Shown here in pieces: positions 1 to 10,966 of a stretch of 64,000 nt of DNA; the stretch's first letter is position 1, and every line of letters starts with the position of its first letter. The notes under the pieces are model-generated. The model was not told the DNA's origin, ran no database searches, and worked only from the letters and a program-made list of their open reading frames with translations. A program made the position numbers and the translations under genes. Source of the DNA: Paraspadella gotoi (lineage: Eukaryota; Chaetognatha); the NCBI GenBank assembly GCA_051294375.1, contig CM119265.1:1728280-1792279 (forward strand). Reading direction: 5' to 3'.

Positions 1-22
1 CTCATCAACAATTTATTTTTAG

Positions 23-2474
23 GTACAACGAACAGAGTGATGACTATCTACATCACAGCGAATCGCGCAACCGTGATTCTAAATCTCAGACTCGCTATCA
101 CTCGCCTAGATTCTGATACGACTCGCGCTGCCAAGCACGCAGCCATTTTTGGTCTCATTCCTGGAATTATGATTGGAGGAATATTGGGGACGGTGTGGCA
201 CTGTGTCTTGACTGAAACATATGAAAAAGGGTGAGAAATTGTATTTAAAAATAATGTTTACTGACTTAAATATATATAAGAAAGGCTATTTAAATTTATT
301 AGAAATAGTATGGCACCGTTTAATTAGATATTTAGAGGGGCTGAGTGAAACTCAAGTGCAAAAAATCTTAAAAATTTAAAATAGGGTGTCACTGTTTGCT
401 TGAAAATGGTGAGCGAAAACTTATGACGTATCGTGTATCAGATTAATGTTAAAATAAATATTATACAAATGCAGACCATTATGGTGGACTAAAATCTACT
501 AACTGTTTATCAGCGGCCATTGGTGCCGGAGGCAAGTCATTCTCTTCCCAACCTAAAGGTCCGGGGTTCTAGCCCGGTGGCCGCCTAGCAGTTAAGAGGG
601 ACGGGGCGCTTAACCCGCCTGTAACATGGTGTTACAGCCTGATCCGAAGCTCAGGGACTGTCACTAACTCATAATAATTATCATTGTCTCTTTACTATAT
701 TATTTTATCAATTAAATAATTAATTTCTTCAGAGCGAACGTAGCCACATTTGGTCGACGCATTGGCCTCGCCTCTTATGCAATTGGTTTTCTTCTCGTCA
801 TCATCATTATTTCAATTCTTTCTGTTCGAATTTTTATTCAAACGAAAAAAATGATGAAAGAAATGTCCAATGGAAGACGGAGCTTTGAACAAAGTGTTAA
901 GTATTGAAAAGAGAGCTAAGAAATTGGGTATTCTGGGAAAAAAGAGCCTGGGAAAAGAGAGCCAAAAAATGAGGTGGTCTGGGAAAAGAAAGCCAAGAAA
1001 TGGTATGCTCTGGGAAAAGAGAGCTAAAAAATGGGGTATTCTAGGAAAAGAGAGCTAAGAAATGGGGCACTCTGGGAAAAGAGAGCCAAGAAATGGGGCA
1101 CTCTGGGAAAAGAGAGCCAAGAAATGGTGTGCTCTGGGAAAACAGAGCCATCCCCCCAACCACCCTTCCCTCAAACCACCTTCATCCCCCCCCCAAATAC
1201 AGTGCAAGGGTCTCCTCGAGTATCAGCGGATGGTCGGAGTCGTCGCCGTCGTCTTCGTCATAACGCAAATCCCCGCCGTCGCCGTTTACTTTTGGCGCTG
1301 GTTTCTCTTGGGCGACAGCGGCGAAGAAGGAAAGGGCGGCGGCGTAGGGCTGGCGCGGCTTAGCTACGTTCCCCGGTGGCTGCGGACGATGCAAGCGGTA
1401 ACTCTTGACTCTTGAGTTCGTTTTGCCCTTTTTTTATATATTTTTAATTCAGCTAATAACCTAATGTAAAAATCTACTGCTTTTATTAAAATTTGTATTC
1501 TTTTTTTAAAATTGATAAAAGTTTATCCGTTGATTAATCTGATCCATCCATCGCCAATAGATTCTATCGGTTATTTCCCTACCACGACACTTGTAAAAAT
1601 TATATTTTACTAAAACTTTGGCAACTGATTGAGCCAATATAGAAAATATCCATTAATTTAATGAATAAACTAACTTTCCCCTGACTTAGGACAATGGACA
1701 GGCTCATAAGTTAATAACATAAAACATAATAACATAAACATAACATAAAATTCAGCTCCTTGTATTTTGATGCTAGTGCGGAGTACAATAAGTATTCCCC
1801 GATCTAATACTTAAGGGAGTAGTCTTTTCATACAATTGAAACATTCTTTGAAATATTTTCCACTTCATTGATAGGGAGGCCAGGTACTCTGGGAGTGAAT
1901 AAACAGGACTGTGAGAGAGTCTGAATTGAAAGCTTGCAGGGACCTGCTATGTAATTATCTTGTAAGAGTGATGGAGGCCTTAAACCACCAAAGCCTGTCC
2001 AAAGTCAGGGGCAAGATAGCTTATTTATTGAATGAATGGATAATTTTTATATTGGTTGTACCAATTTCATAGCATGATCCTTTCAATAAAGACTCATTTA
2101 TTTGTTCACTTTTTTTTTCTTTTATTTTCATTTAATTCAGTTAATATAATGATTTGAAATTGTAATTTGCACAGTAACTGTAACATAATAAAATTACAAA
2201 TCATTATTCACCTATTTATTTTAATTTGAACTTTCCGCCACCCCCCCCCTTCCAAGGTTGGTCACCTCCTCAACAGCGGCGCCAACTTCCTTGTCTACGT
2301 CGTGGTCAGCGGGAAATTCCGCGCTGCTGTCCTGGAGACGATTCCTGCGCTGCAGCGGCTGGCGACGCGGGGTGGAGGGGGGGTGGAAGAAGGGAAGAGA
2401 AGGAGGAGGAGGACGAGGAGTAGGACAAGTTGCTTGTCCACTGCTGAAGAGGAGTTGGATGAGGAGAGGGGGTG

Positions 2475-2475
<1 letters not shown>
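23..2475 (+). CDS. Class A (rhodopsin-like) GPCR, 3' exons only
   Basis: Exons 23-230, 733-895, 1203-1397 and 2257-2475; the 5' part lies before the window. Exon 1 carries the TM3 end and TM4, with NRA where DRY is usual. Exon 2 carries TM5 (IGFLLVIIIISILSVRIF) and the start of loop 3. Exon 3 carries TM6 (VVAVVFVITQIPAVAVYF, with the conserved Pro). Exon 4 carries TM7, where NSGANFLVYVVVSGKFR matches the N-x-x-x-N-F-x-x-Y...FR end of invertebrate peptide receptors, followed by a basic then acidic tail ending in TGA. Phases join (2, 0, 0) if exon 2 uses a GTTAAG donor, the weakest junction. The last exon has no ATG in frame, so simple ORF searches miss it. Introns hold an R1 SINE, a minisatellite and an R3 repeat. 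Ligand unknown; FMRFamide-receptor-like is a guess from shape. Confidence 0.72.
481..690 (+). repeat. R1 family, tRNA-like SINE copy
   Basis: A block of about 210 bp recurs at 21482-21716 (+), 13386-13608 (-) and, truncated, 11705-11826 (-). It contains a B-box-like GGTTCTAGCCC followed by a conserved tail (CGCCTGTAACATGGTGTTAC, CCTGATCCGAAGCTCAGGGA). The B-box-like element and dispersed short copies suggest a tRNA-derived SINE; this is inference. It lies in a GPCR intron. Confidence 0.7.
897..1145 (+). repeat. ~31 bp minisatellite in GPCR intron
   Basis: About seven to eight imperfect copies of a unit beginning GGGAAAAGAGAGCCAAGAAA and ending TGGGGCACTCT. The array starts immediately after the proposed 5' splice site of GPCR exon 2. 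One and a half units of the same sequence occur in inverted orientation at about 21084-21130, in the 3' end of another gene, so the unit looks derived from a dispersed element. Confidence 0.85.
1868..2075 (+). repeat. R3 family dispersed repeat
   Basis: About 200 bp with the blocks GCCAGGTACTCTGGGAGTGA, GTGATGGAGGCCTTAAACCA and AAAGCCTGTCCAAAGTCAGG. Closely similar copies lie at 5493-5740, 13196-13635 (interrupted) and 49834-50038, all on the same strand. No coding capacity and no clear tRNA-like promoter were seen. Probably a non-autonomous element; class unknown. Confidence 0.75.
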
Positions 2476-2516
<41 letters not shown>

Positions 2517-5154
2517 GAGACGACTGGATGAGAGACGAGAGAGAGAGGATAAAGTGTTCGAGGGAAAGGATTTTATCTTTCTTTGTTTCATTTTAAGTTA
2601 TGTATATATTTAAATGTTATTCTCTAAATATAGATTTCATTTGCCTTCTTTTTTGTAGTTATTTCTTTTGGTATTAATCCATTAACTCACTCACTCGCCG
2701 AACTTACTGATTTTCAACTTTCGATCAAGAAGTAAAACAGGTATCAAGACGATCCGATGATAAGAGAGAGAGAGAGAGAGTTAACCAAACAGGTTTTTGA
2801 TCGTTACATTTTAATGAGAAAAAAAAACGGGTATCTGCAGGGGTTGGACACAATATCGAGACAAAACTAAACGTCCTGCCCTGTCTGAACGATTTGATAC
2901 GCAAAAGTTTTTTTTTTTTTGCTTTTTACTTCTATATACAATCAAATAAAATAAATTTATAATCTGTGGATAAGGCGCTAAAGCATGGAACGGGTCCTGG
3001 GCTGGGCCTGAAAGTTTTCCACGACCCCGGCTTACGGCCGTTCTCAAGCTTCCGACAGGGTAGGTACCAGGTTGGGATTAAACCCGGTACCTAGTGGTCA
3101 GGAGCTGATGGCTTTTACTCAATGACCCACCGGGTCACAACTGAGAGTGTCATGCTTATAGGCGGGGTGAACTGAGGCAATGCCCGACTAAAAATCAACT
3201 CCAAGGCGTCGTGGATGTTCTTAAAATATTGTGTCGTTTTTATGCGCGCATTGTATTGCATACGATAAAAGCCATACTTGTTAATATTTTTCAGTGGTCC
3301 TTTCTGAACATGACATTGTTATGTCTTGTCTTCAATTCACCTGATTTTAAACTTTTCATTACTATCCAAATTAAACCTATGTGGAAGCAACAAGTTTCAG
3401 AGTAAGAATGACTTTATCTTTTGTTGAGATAGATTTTTATGGGTTTTTTTTTTTTTTTGTTTTGTTTTGTTTTTTCACGGGGCTCACCACGTGTGGACGC
3501 AACAAATAATAACAATAACGGTCAAAACTCAGATGCTAAGTCTATAACAATGGATATTTACAAAGTAAGAAGTTTGACCGTAAAGAGAAGAGCAAATAAT
3601 CGAAGGTAAATGAAAGTAAGGTCAATGGTTTGACCGAGGTTGCGTGTTGTAGTTGTTCGTCCACACTTTTTTTTTCAGGTAAGATAAAACAAAATTTTAG
3701 GAAGATATATAACGAATATGCTTAAATTGTCAAATACTTTATGTACGTATTTCTTACCTTTTTAACGCTTTTATTATGCATTCAAAAATCTTGCATGATT
3801 AGTTTAATTATCTTGACAATATCGTTAATAATTTTTTTTGTTAAAAGTAAGTTTTAATACAAATTAAGCCATACTAGTAACTTACCCGAGCCATACCTGC
3901 TTTCTTTAAAATTGTTTTAACCAAAATACCATGTACATCTTGCCAGAAGCATTATTATACTACAAATAAGTACTTCCAAAAATATTTTTAACTGTTATGT
4001 ATTAGAATGAGATTAAAAAATAAATATTCAAACATTTTTCTTCCAAACCACTTCATTTCGTTTATGAAAGATACAGTACGATATAACGAAATTCAACTTT
4101 TTAACTTCAAACGAATCGAAAACATAAAATGATGAAAACAAATGAATTGCCATCTCGATCACTATACCGTACTTATCATTTTACACACATTATCATCTTA
4201 TCATTTAAACTAATAAATTTCAGGGAAATCATCGCTCTGTTTTTCGAATCCTTTCCAATCCTTCGCCGACAAATGTAGAGACAGAGACACTCTCTCTCTC
4301 TCTCTCGATTCCATCGCGTGGGGATAAACGCTACCCTCAATTCCGTTGCCAAGACGACGAAAACTGTTTATTCCCTCGGGAACAAAGAAAACCGAAAAAA
4401 AAAAATTTGAACTCAAATTGAACTTGAATTGAAAATGAATTAAAAATGAACTGACTTTTCTTTCTCGCCGTAAACTTTATCAGAACGAACCAGCGTTCAC
4501 TTTTTCGCAACGGAACTACTCAAAATAAAATAGACAATGTAAATTGTAAAATAAATTAGAGTTACTCCCGCTTTGAAGACCGCGTTAAAACAGTTCTTCC
4601 CTCAAACACAATTTGGGATTAAAACTCACACAAGCGCCGCTGGAGGCCGAGATACAATTCAGTACCAAATCCAAAGTGAGAATTTATAAACCCAACGTAC
4701 AAAATATGAATCACTACAATTTACAATATTGAAAAAAAATGTAAAATGTAAAATTTTACATCTCCTGACGAGAATTATTGAATCTTATCAGTAGCTATGT
4801 ATAAGAAATTTTATTACTAACTATCCCTATCCATAACCCTAAACTATCCATAACTTATCCCTAACCCTAAACAGCTTCTAACCCTAGTCGCTCAAAAAAG
4901 ATTTAATTACAAATCAATTCTGTTCGCTACTGCTGCCGCCGCTGCTGCCTGCGCCGCTGCTGCCGCCGCCTGCAGCCGTAAAAACGAAAAATTTTTTAAA
5001 AATAACATCGTTTTTAAACTTAACAATTCTTGAAACCACATTAAGAAAACTATTTATTTTAAATTTTTTTATTCCGAATGCAATAAAACCTTCCCCCCCA
5101 AATTCCAGAATTCTCTTGAGTTCCATCTGCAAAGGCGTTGTCGCCATCAACGGA
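2476..5154. other. Intergenic stretch between GPCR and DUF288 gene
   Basis: No exon could be supported. It begins with a (GA)n tract at about 2480-2515, carries an R2 repeat at 2963-3141, and shows a short degenerate CCCTAA-type tract near 4795-4880. The rest is AT-rich unique-looking sequence. Confidence 0.6.
2963..3141 (-). repeat. R2 family, SINE-like copy
   Basis: Shares GATAAGGCGCTAA, CATGGAACGGGTCCTGGGCT and GGTTGGGATTAAACCCGGTA with copies at 16009-16772 and 20255-20601. Read on the minus strand it contains GGGTTTAATCCC, a B-box-like pol III element, so it may be a second tRNA-derived SINE family. Strand is assigned from that element. Confidence 0.65.
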
Positions 5155-5899
5155 ATGGCGCCTTTCTGCAAGATCTCAACCGCCACCTTTCGGTCGCAAC
5201 ACGAGTTTTTACTCGGGGCTTTAATGGTCGCCGTCGTGATGTTCATTTGTTTAGTCCACGTCCAAGATTTTTCGTACGACATTGGCTACTACTGTAGATA
5301 TGGTATGCTTATTGCTTAATGTAGAATATTATTTTGTAAGAGAACTGGGAGTTCTAACCCACCATATGTCAGGGTCAAGGTCAAGGTCAGGGAAAAGATA
5401 GCTTATTTATTGAAAGAATAAATAATTTTGATATTGATTATTCCAATTGCATTTGTAGAATTTCTGGATAAGATAATTAAGGGAGTGGTCCTTTTATACA
5501 ATTGAAACATTCTTTGAAATATTATACCACTTCAATGGTAGAGAAGACGGGTACACTGAAAGTGAATAAACGATACCCTGACTGTGAGAGAGTCTTGATC
5601 GAAGGGTCATCTACGTCATTTTCTTGTGTGAGTGATGGAGGCCTTAAACCACCAAAGCCTGTCCAAAGTCAGGGAAAACATAACTAATTCATTGATTGAA
5701 TGGTCAATTTTTTCATATTCGTTGTACCAATTTTGTATATATTTGAATAATTGGCTGCAGTTTTAGACTAATGTAATGTATCATAACATTTAACATTTAT
5801 TTTTTCAGGGCAGAAGTTGAAGCGAATTTCGTTTCGTCGAAAAATTGGGAAATTTCCGGAAACTTCTGAAGAGAAATTGATGAGGTTAATGATGAAAAA

Positions 5900-5975
<76 letters not shown>

Positions 5976-6217
5976 ATGAAAGAAAGAGAGAAAGAAACAA
6001 AGAAACAAACATAAAAAAAAAGAAAGATCTTTTACCTTCTGATGTTAACGCTGTTTCTCAACCCAATCATTGCAATCACCATCAACTGCAGAAGGCGTTG
6101 CGGTGGCAAATGGTTGGTGACGGCGTCGAAGAGAAACTCACCTTCGGCGGCAGTGAAGAGATTCTTGAGGAGGAAAGATTGGTGCGTCGTCGTCGTTGGA
6201 GAGGGAGGGAATTCACA

Positions 6218-6300
<83 letters not shown>

Positions 6301-9205
6301 CGACCGACCAAATCCACTTTCCCTTCAGACTTTCTCCTCTTCCTCGGTCATCTTCGTCTCCGAAGAATCACAAACGAAACTCGGACGTCATTTCGTGAAT
6401 TTGATTCCAATGGAAAATTTGGCGGGAAAAAACTTGGGATTTCTGCTCGCGATCGCAAACGAGGCCGAAGTCATATGGGACTGGAGGAGGAGGAGGAGGA
6501 GGAGGAGGAGGAGGAGGAGGAGGAGGAGGAGGAGGGAAGGACGGAGGAGAGGAGACCGATCCTTAACTTCGACCTCGACGCATTTCTCAGAAATTCATCG
6601 GGCGAGTCTATATTTTTTGTCGTTTTTAGTTTTATCGGATCAATTTTAGCGTCTGTCTGTCTGTTTCTCTGTGTGCCTTTCCAAAAGACTAAACTTTCAA
6701 TCTCACCGACTCTCCGTCCTGCCGTTTGTCCTAATGTTTTTTTTTTTTCACTTTTTTTTTTTTCATTTTAATGATACAGCTGCCACCAAGTGGCGAACAA
6801 AATGAGATGAATCAGAAAAGAGAATTGAATTGGCTAGTTTTACAAAGTGGCATCCATTTATATATGAAGAGAGAGAGAAAATTTGGTTTTCATTTGTAAA
6901 TTAAATAATTATAAAAATAATTTTAAATAAGGTAAAATTTTACGACCGGCGTTGAAACATGGAGAGAAAAACCAATGGTACATAATTTTTAATTAATTCG
7001 TTTGGTGATTTTGTTTTCTTATTTTATTAATTATTTTCTTATTTTTTTCTTTTCATTTTTTTTAATTTTTTTTTCTTATTTTTCCTATTTTTTCTAATTT
7101 TTCTAACCAAGGATCTTCATTCCCCAATTTTCATTTTCATTTCATTTTTCCCTTCAGCCTTCAAAATCCAAGAACCGACAGTCAACTCGACTCATTCCTT
7201 TTTCTCTCCCGACGGACATGACGCCATCTGGAATCAAAGACTCAAAATCGTCAAGGGAGAATCGAGGACATTCGGTGTCCTGCAATTTCTGGCAGATGGA
7301 CGTGGGCAATCTCTGGCAGATGGTCGATGGGAGCGAATGCCGTCGGGACTTTTGCATTATCGGAAAATGTTACCAGGTGAGAAACATTTACGATTTATTG
7401 GCAATGATTAGCTAAACGGACAATATACAAGGCTCTCATTTCTGATCTTTTATTTCTAAATTTAATATTTAGCCTTAATATGTTGCCTAGTCTAAATTTT
7501 ATCCCTAACCCTAAACCACAATACCCAATGTTTAACCCAAAATCTTAAACCATATTCCCTATCCTTAATCTCAAACCCTAATCATTAACCCAATCCCTAA
7601 TCTTAAACCTTATTCCCTATCCTTAATCTCAAAGCCTAATCACTAACCTAATCCCTAATCTTAAACCATATTCCCTATCCTTAATCTCAAAGCCTAATCA
7701 CTAATCTAATCCCTAATCTTAAACCATATCCCCTATCCTTAATCTCAAACCCTAATCACTAATCTAATCCATAATCTTAAACTATATTCCCTATCCTTAA
7801 TCTCAAACCATAATCACTAACCAAATCTCTAATCTTAATTATCTAATTAATCCATAACCTAATCTTTAAGTTTAACCATAATTTCTATCTTAATGCGCTC
7901 TGGGAAAATAATTCCAAATAGAGCTTTTCGTGGAATTTCTATTTTCAGTAACAATATCAAACGAGTCTTCGGACGTGTGGGTTCGAATGGCACCGCTGCC
8001 ACCACATTTGAGAATATGTACACAAGGATTTCGATGTAAAACCAAAGTGGAATTTATTTCAGGCAGAAAATACGACAGAAGAAATGCGGTGACAATTTTC
8101 GAGACGGAGTGAATAAAAGTCTATTTAATAAATAAATAAATATAATATTTATCCAATGGAACCGGATCAAGGACATGTGCGAGATTCGCCGGTGGATGGA
8201 AGCCAATTGTCTCATTGGCTGATGCCATTGCTGACTCGACCAATGAGAGAGTCAGGATTTATTTCTTACGGATTCTTCTCGAGTCGTTGATCCGATTTCG
8301 ATTCCAATTTCCCTTTTTCCAGACTCCACCAAACCTACCCTCATGTCACCGACCACCATCATTCGAGTTCCTCGCGGAAGTCTCGCCCCTTACGATTCAG
8401 CCCTTCACTTCCGCCCAGCCTTCTGGGCTCTCTTCCGCCCTCCAACGGCGATCGGCGGCCGCGGCGGCGTCGGGCGATCGATCATTGCGCAGGCCACCTT
8501 CGAGGATCTGGGTTTGGCGGTTGGAGTCGTTGAAGGGGCTTTGGGGAGAAGAGGTTGGTTCGGAGTTGGAGGGGGATGGAATGAATGAATGAATGAATTA
8601 ATGAATGAAAGAATTAATGAATTAATGAATGAATACATGAATAAATACATGAGTGAATAAATAAATCAGAGACAAGTATGAACATTTAACAAATTACAAA
8701 ATAAATTGACTTGTAAATGAACGAATAATTGAAGTCTTTTTTTTAATCGATAGGAAAGTTTAAACGTCGAAAATCAATCAAAGACGGACGAGGTTCCCAA
8801 GCTCGCACGCGACCTCACAGAATTGCCCACCCTCGCGTCCACAAAGGGACCCGCGACCAGGATGTAAAGAGAATCGAGGCGCTGGCGGATTTCATCCTCT
8901 TCAATTACGTCAGGAGCGAAGAAGAGTGGATGCCGTCGACGACGACGACGACGACGATGACTCTGGCGAGGAAACTGGAACGCATCTGGGACGACCTGCG
9001 TCTCGTTCGATACGTAGAGCCTGAGGACGTGGAGGCGTTGAGAGGTTGGCTCGGAGCGTTGGAGGACGTCGGGTATAGATTTCCGATTTGGGAGGAGGAA
9101 GAAGTGACGAGCCGTTGCGCGGGAGGTTCGGGGTTGAAGGAGAGGCTCGTCGAGATGGCCGACGCGTCGGAGGATGTGGAGTCTTGGAAGAGAGGGTTGC
9201 GCTGA
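5155..9205 (+). CDS. DUF288/STELLO-like predicted type II membrane glycosyltransferase
   Basis: Exons 5155-5302, 5809-5884, 6092-6218, 6329 to about 6601, 7158-7376, 8323-8553 and 8754-9205 (stop). Exon 1 gives a short cytoplasmic head and a signal anchor (LLGALMVAVVMFICLVHVQ). Family-like blocks follow: KWLVTASKRNSPSAAVKRF and CVVVVGEGG, then VIFVSEESQTKLG and AGKNLGFLLAIANEAEVIWD, then SLAPYDSALHFRPAFWALF with RSIIAQATFEDLG, and a C-terminal RLVRYVEPEDVEALRGWLGA helix. These match the DUF288 (STELLO) family, Golgi glycosyltransferase-like proteins known in plants and nematodes. All phases join except at exon 4. There the acidic motif expected after the VIWD block is replaced by (GGA)n and the downstream reading appears to shift frame; its donor may be a GC site at 6602. 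Intron 5 holds a minisatellite. It could be a diverged gene, an assembly error in the repeat, or an early pseudogene. Confidence 0.68.
5493..5740 (+). repeat. R3 family dispersed repeat
   Basis: Copy in intron 1 of the DUF288 gene. It has the ACTGTGAGAGAGTCTTGAT and AAAGCCTGTCCAAAGTCAGG blocks. A further partial piece of the family's right half lies just upstream at about 5370-5450. Confidence 0.72.
5897..5998. repeat. (AAAG)n microsatellite
   Basis: About 25 tandem AAAG units. The tract starts about a dozen bases after the proposed GTTAAT donor of DUF288 exon 2. It keeps a frame open that should not be read as protein. Confidence 0.95.
6219..6296. repeat. (GA)n microsatellite beginning at a splice donor
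   Basis: The donor of DUF288 exon 3 is CAG|GTGAGAGAGAGAG and runs without a break into about 75 bp of (GA)n. This is one of several introns here whose 5' end is a dinucleotide tract. Confidence 0.95.
6480..6534. repeat. (GGA)n microsatellite inside coding exon
   Basis: About 17 GGA units inside DUF288 exon 4, at the place where the family normally has its acidic motif. Read in the upstream frame it gives poly-Arg; in the apparent downstream frame it gives poly-Glu. Confidence 0.95.
7490..7860. repeat. ~60 bp minisatellite, CCCTAA-like
   Basis: About five to six imperfect units built from CCCTAATCTTAAACC and TATCCTTAATCTCAAA, in DUF288 intron 5. The unit looks like expanded, degenerate telomere-type (CCCTAA) sequence. 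A GCGCTCTGGGAAAATA terminus follows at about 7895, as in the element at 25960-26205. Confidence 0.85.
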
Positions 9206-10611
9206 AGACGGGGTTGAGTTGATAGAGGGTCAATCGGGTGGGATTGGAAAGCTTGTGAGTTTAACTTATTTGACAATATCCACTGACCAGTGAATATGGA
9301 ATCGGGTCAAATACTGAAACCAGGATGTAAATAGATATGAGGAGCGGTGAACTGTTAGCTGTGAACTGTTAGCTATGAGCTGGGAGCTGTGAACGGTCAA
9401 CCCGTGATTGAGAAAGGATAAAACTCACCGAAGGAAAATGATTCCCAGGAAACATAGAAAATCTCTTCGTGATTCGTGAATTCACGAAAATTCCATTTCT
9501 GTGTGAAATTCCATTTTTTTATGAACACGTGAAACAATCGTGAACAATCGTTGATCTTGTAATTAAATTATATTTGTTTACATTAAACAATATAAATTAT
9601 TTTTAATACTACTGCTACTAGGTATAGTTTGAGCAAGGCGCAGATATACATATTCCTATTAGGTTTTTGAAGTTTGTTTTAAAAATTTCGACAAAAACAT
9701 CATATGACTTTTGTTTGTTACCCAAAACTTTATCGGTTTGCATCGGCAAATCATCACAAAAGATGTCGTTTTAAAACAGAGAGCAATAAACAAAAGATAT
9801 TAGCATTTTTTTTCATTTCATCGAAAAAATATAGTAATTATAGTAGGGACCAACTCCGGATATAATATAAAATTTCGACTATTAACAAAGTTTTTTTAGT
9901 TGTCTTGAATAAATATTTAAGCAATCTTTTTCCAAAAAAAATTATATTATACGTCTTGATTAATACATTAAATATTACTTGTCTTTTTTCGCATTATCAA
10001 ATTTTTTTTTTAATCTTAAAATTTTTTGATGGATTCTGATAGAGCATAAAAAGTTAAACAAGAAATATAATTATAGGTTTTAAAAATTCCTACGTTTTCT
10101 AAGTGAAAATATAAAAAAACTAATAAAATCATCGAAAGATGATGATAATGATGATTTTTTACAGTTTTTCTTATTTTTGACTCACTGATCATAAAAATAT
10201 TTAAAAAAGAATTATACTTTGTGTGGACAACTTTTTATGAGCTATCTGAATCTAAAAAATAAGTTTCGCCTTTCCTTTCTATAAATAAATATTAAAAAAT
10301 TAATGATTTGGGTATAGAGCCATATAAGAAATGTTTGGTCCATCGAAAGTTAACTTAAAAATGTATAAATTTTCTTTTGAGCATGTAATCATTCTAATTT
10401 TTGACTCACCCCATTGAGTGGGGCTACCCCTAATTATAGTAGATTTTAAAGTTTTTTCTTTTTTTTTCTCTCTCTTTTTCTACTTGACCCATTATCTCGA
10501 TTCATGAAGGAAACCCTAAGTTGTACACGTAATACTGAGTCTCTCTCTCTCTCTCTCTCTCGATTCATGAAGGAAACCCTAAGTTAGAGCCTGAGTTGGG
10601 CTTTCTCCACG

Positions 10612-10670
<59 letters not shown>

Positions 10671-10966
10671 TCGGACCTTACCTCCCTTTATGGCTCAGGA
10701 TTTGACACAGTCAAAACTAAAAACAGGTTTCTGACTCAAAGTCGTAAAAATAATAAAACGCTCGCTCTCTCTCTCTCGTTCAAACGGCGAAAAACGGAAA
10801 CATTAAAAAAAATAATAATTATTAAAAATCAGCGTTCCTTCCATTTTAAAAATGCTGATATCGTTGCTCTAGCAGTATTTTAAATAATTGATTAATTTAA
10901 TGTCTCCCACAAAAAAAAAACTTGGAATTAAGACTGAAAGACTCGTCGAAATCTGAAACTCAAAAA
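9206..10966. other. Intergenic stretch after DUF288 gene
   Basis: No exon supported. It contains the AT-rich R5 repeat at 9870-10440 and two (CT)n tracts, at about 10540-10561 and 10616-10667. These tracts are separated by a direct duplication of CGATTCATGAAGGAAACCCT. Confidence 0.6.
9870..10440 (+). repeat. R5 family, AT-rich dispersed repeat
   Basis: Contains TTTTGATGGATTCTGATAGA followed by GCATAAAAAGTTAAA, and a GATGATAATGATGAT block. The first motif recurs in inverse orientation near 16460-16500 and in diverged form near 18240. It may be a MITE; exact ends were not found. Confidence 0.55.

Noticed and set aside
4914-5282. 122-codon minus-strand ORF
   Set aside because: Antisense of DUF288 exon 1 plus a GCC-type repeat; no splice or family support.
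6098-6649. 183-codon ORF
   Set aside because: It runs through the (GA)n intron and the (GGA)n tract. Only its 6329-6475 portion is an exon; the rest is repeat kept open by its period.
7490-7860. CRISPR-like or telomere array
   Set aside because: Units are direct, imperfect, spacer-less and intronic, and flanks are ordinary exons. It is a minisatellite, not a CRISPR array or chromosome end.
7930-8112. 60-codon ORF with an acceptor in front, in phase with DUF288 exon 5
   Set aside because: It ends in a stop before the conserved APYDS block. Exon 5 joins 8323 in the correct phase and continues the family, so this is intron.
8930-9205. Separate small gene in the 8930-9205 frame
   Set aside because: Its frame is continuous with the phase-correct exon starting at 8754 and matches the C-terminal part of the DUF288 family.
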